A DNA stretch of 16,634 bases from positions 1-16,634 of the forward strand of contig JAZQIE010000017.1 in the NCBI GenBank assembly GCA_045540975.1. The letters are read 5' to 3'. Every line of letters begins with the position of its first letter. The first letter of the stretch is position 1. Of the stretch, positions 14,656-16,634 are shown one piece after another. This DNA is from SIG510 sp045540975. Lineage in GTDB: Bacteria > Bacillota > Clostridia > Oscillospirales > JAAYXM01. The notes beneath the pieces are model-generated. The model searched no databases. It worked only from the letters and a program-made list of their open reading frames with translations, and was not told the origin of the DNA. A program made the translations under genes and the position numbers.

Positions 14656-15150
14656 TTACCCCAGCTGAATGCCGTTGAGGGTCAGGAAGGAAACCAGCAG
14701 CGCCAAAACCGCATAGGTTTCAACCATCGCCGCGTAAACCATTGCCTTGGAAAGCTCTTCCGGACGCTTTGCGATGATGTTGACACCGCCTGCAGCCGCA
14801 CGGCCCTGTGCGATTGCGGAAGCATAGCCTACGATTGCAATCGGGAGGCAAGCGCAGAAAATGTATGCGCCGACTTCCGGAGTCACAACCACATCAGCAC
14901 CGCCGATGAGACCCACTTTGAGCAAAACCAAGAACGCGATGAGCAAGCCGTAGAGACCCTGTGTGCCCGGAAGTGCCTGCAAAAGAATGGTCTGACCGAA
15001 TTTGCTCGGGTCTTCCGCGACCAAACCACTTGCCGCTTCACCAACGATACCAACGCCCTTTGCAGAGCCGATGCCTGCAAGACCTGCTGCGAGAGCCGCA
15101 CCCAACAGTGCCAAGCCCATACCTGCGAATTGAGTGAATAAAGTTTCCAT
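14656..15150 (-). CDS. atpK: V-type ATP synthase subunit K (membrane ring proteolipid)
   Basis: Rotor-ring proteolipid with four predicted membrane helices (two fused hairpins), 164 residues. The first hairpin has GIGSAKGVGIVGEAA and LPGTQGLYG, the second IAQGRAAAGG and MVETYAVLALL. The residues that bind Na+ in the E. hirae NtpK ring (Leu61, Thr64, Gln65, Gln110, Glu139) correspond to Leu60, Thr63, Gln64, Gln115 and Glu144 here, all conserved. Only the second hairpin has the carboxylate, as in other V-type K subunits. The ATG at 15150 follows a strong AAGGAGGAGC; an in-frame upstream ATG (15180) overlaps subunit I and adds an unrelated hydrophilic head, so it is rejected. Only one base separates the subunit I stop from this start. 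Confidence 0.96.
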   Translation of the reverse strand: METLFTQFAGMGLALLGAALAAGLAGIGSAKGVGIVGEAASGLVAEDPSKFGQTILLQALPGTQGLYGLLIAFLVLLKVGLIGGADVVVTPEVGAYIFCACLPIAIVGYASAIAQGRAAAGGVNIIAKRPEELSKAMVYAAMVETYAVLALLVSFLTLNGIQLG

Positions 15151-15151
15151 A

Positions 15152-16634
15152 CTATTGCTCCTCCTTAATAATGTCAACATATTTGGATTGAATGGTCAGC
15201 GGTGCGAAATTCTCGCCGCCCGCCTCATAAAACTTACCGAAGAATTCAACATATTGCAGTCGGGATGTGTGGACAAACGTACCAATCAGGCTGACCGCAA
15301 TGTTAAACACCTGTCCGATGAGGAAAATGAAGAAGAATCCGATCGGACCTGTCATCGCACCCATGGTATTGACCACCTGCGCAATGACCGCGGTGGACAT
15401 CGAGAGTGCCAAAAGACGGGAATAGGAGAGGATGTCTCCCAAAAATCCGGTGACATCGTACAAACTCATCACACCCGAGAAGAATTTCCCGAGTAATTTG
15501 GGTTTTGCACGCCCTTGTGTGAGAATCAGCCCCAGCGCGCCCGCGATGAGGACATACATTCCGCCCGGAAGACCCACCAGTGCGAGTACGATTCCGATTA
15601 GGAAGACCCACCAGAAGCCGATGTCAAACACCGCATCCCAAATCTTGCCCTCGCGGATGAGCATATACGCTTTAATGCCCATACCCGAGAAAATATGCAC
15701 CGCGCCGAGGATAAACGAGAAAATGAGCATCTTCATGGGGTCATTGAGTGGGTCAAACCACAGCGCCATGGATTTGCTGTAAACATTTCCCGTAATCATC
15801 TCGTACACCGCGGGGATTGCATTTCCGAACCAACCGCCGAACAGCGCACCCCAAATAAATGTGGTGATGCCGCAGAAGAAGGCGATGGTGACCACCTTCC
15901 CCATGGTGCCCTTCGGCTTTAACTTCCACTTCGCAAACCCGACCGCGATAAGCATCAGAAGTCCGTAGCCCGCATCCGAGAACATCAGCCCGAAGAACAA
16001 GGAAAAGTACACCGCCATAAACGGATTCGGGTCAAACCCACGGTACGCGGGCGGGCTGTACATATCGGTAATCATCCCAAACGGCGCCGCCCACCACGGA
16101 TTCTTCGTGAGAATCGGGGGCTCCTCCTCGTCAAACGGGTCGCGCAGGTCATACGCGCACCCGTGCCGTTCCAGGCACTTGATGACCTTGCCCTCACTCG
16201 GGAGCGGAATCCAGCCCTCCAAAAGGAAGGTGGTTGCGGTTTCCAGCATTTGCTCCTGCGCGGTCTCCTGCTCAAGCTTTGTTTTCAGCACATCGTGTGC
16301 AAGCTCCAGCTCCGCAAGTGCCTCGGCAAAGCCGCAAATCTCGGAAACAAGCGCCGCACGGCGCTCGCGCGCTTCCGCAATTTGAGACTCAATCCCACAA
16401 ATTTCGTCTGCGGCAGTGCCGGAAGCATCTTTAAACTGAGTTTTTCCAAACCCGAACTGGCGCAGCGCTTCCATCACCGCGTCAAAATCGTCCCGATGGC
16501 AAATGAAAAACAGATAGTGCTGCTCGGTATCCGTAGACGCGCGGTACAGCATCGTATCGGGCGCGGCGGTCAGCACCGCACGCTCTGTCTCCTCATACGG
16601 ATGTACCGCCGGTACCACACCGAATTGCGCAATG
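15152..16634 (-). CDS. atpI: V-type ATP synthase subunit I (a-type stator, N-terminus outside window)
   Basis: Membrane stator subunit with the two ion half-channels. About 494 residues are visible; the frame stays open to the window edge (reading IAQFGVVPAVHPYEE), so the first GTG at 16618 is not the true start. Family members are about 600-680 residues, so roughly 100-200 are missing. The visible part has the end of the cytoplasmic arm with a coiled coil, then about seven to eight hydrophobic segments beginning with FMAVYFSLFFGLMFSDAGYG. Counting from the GTG at 16618, the conserved Arg residues facing the ring are Arg401 in LSYSRLLALSMS and Arg453 in FVHTSRLQYVEFF. The gene ends 1 nt before subunit K. 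Order I-K-E-C-F-A-B-D equals the enterococcal ntp order. Confidence 0.95.
   Translation of the reverse strand, partial: IAQFGVVPAVHPYEETERAVLTAAPDTMLYRASTDTEQHYLFFICHRDDFDAVMEALRQFGFGKTQFKDASGTAADEICGIESQIAEARERRAALVSEICGFAEALAELELAHDVLKTKLEQETAQEQMLETATTFLLEGWIPLPSEGKVIKCLERHGCAYDLRDPFDEEEPPILTKNPWWAAPFGMITDMYSPPAYRGFDPNPFMAVYFSLFFGLMFSDAGYGLLMLIAVGFAKWKLKPKGTMGKVVTIAFFCGITTFIWGALFGGWFGNAIPAVYEMITGNVYSKSMALWFDPLNDPMKMLIFSFILGAVHIFSGMGIKAYMLIREGKIWDAVFDIGFWWVFLIGIVLALVGLPGGMYVLIAGALGLILTQGRAKPKLLGKFFSGVMSLYDVTGFLGDILSYSRLLALSMSTAVIAQVVNTMGAMTGPIGFFFIFLIGQVFNIAVSLIGTFVHTSRLQYVEFFGKFYEAGGENFAPLTIQSKYVDIIKEEQ

Noticed and set aside
15151..15180. Longer N-terminus of V-ATPase subunit K
   Set aside because: It would place charged residues before the first helix and overlap subunit I; a strong ribosome binding site supports 15150.

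Overview
The window reads as chromosomal DNA of a Gram-positive anaerobe of the class Clostridia with a fairly high G+C content. The pointers are a clostridial-type 2[4Fe-4S] ferredoxin, a ClpC-type unfoldase, a PrsA-like lipoprotein foldase, a LexA with a typical Gram-positive layout, strong AAGGAGG-type ribosome binding sites and a bacterial V-type ATPase operon. No species is claimed. I see no rRNA, tRNA, CRISPR array, insertion sequence or phage gene.

Left part, 1-6905, mostly plus strand: the 3' end of mfd (cut by the window edge); a parvulin-type lipoprotein foldase with its own promoter; clpC on the minus strand, convergent with the foldase and separated from it by a long nested inverted repeat; a 56-residue ferredoxin divergent from clpC, with its own promoter and terminator; a tRNA/SAM methyltransferase of the YabB/TrmN6 family; lexA followed 11 nt later by ridA; and a small XRE-type HTH gene bracketed by two near-identical terminator hairpins.

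Right part, 6911-16634, entirely minus strand: one tightly packed gene run read from right to left. It has V-ATPase subunits I (N-terminus outside the window), K, E, C, F, A, B and D, then a PaaK/CapK-like adenylate-forming ligase and an SGNH/GDSL hydrolase. Start/stop distances of 1-37 nt or short overlaps suggest a single transcript ending at the bidirectional hairpin at 6876-6905. The ring subunit K keeps the whole sodium-ligand set known from Enterococcus hirae NtpK, so the enzyme is predicted to be Na+-coupled.

No clear new biological system is visible. The points most worth a second look are the HTH cassette between duplicated terminators, the almost identical promoter block shared by the foldase gene and lexA, the nested inverted repeat that also encodes the last codons of clpC, the ligase/SGNH pair attached to the ATPase operon, the altered ClpP-contact tripeptide in ClpC, and the catalytic Asp-to-Glu change in the SGNH hydrolase.
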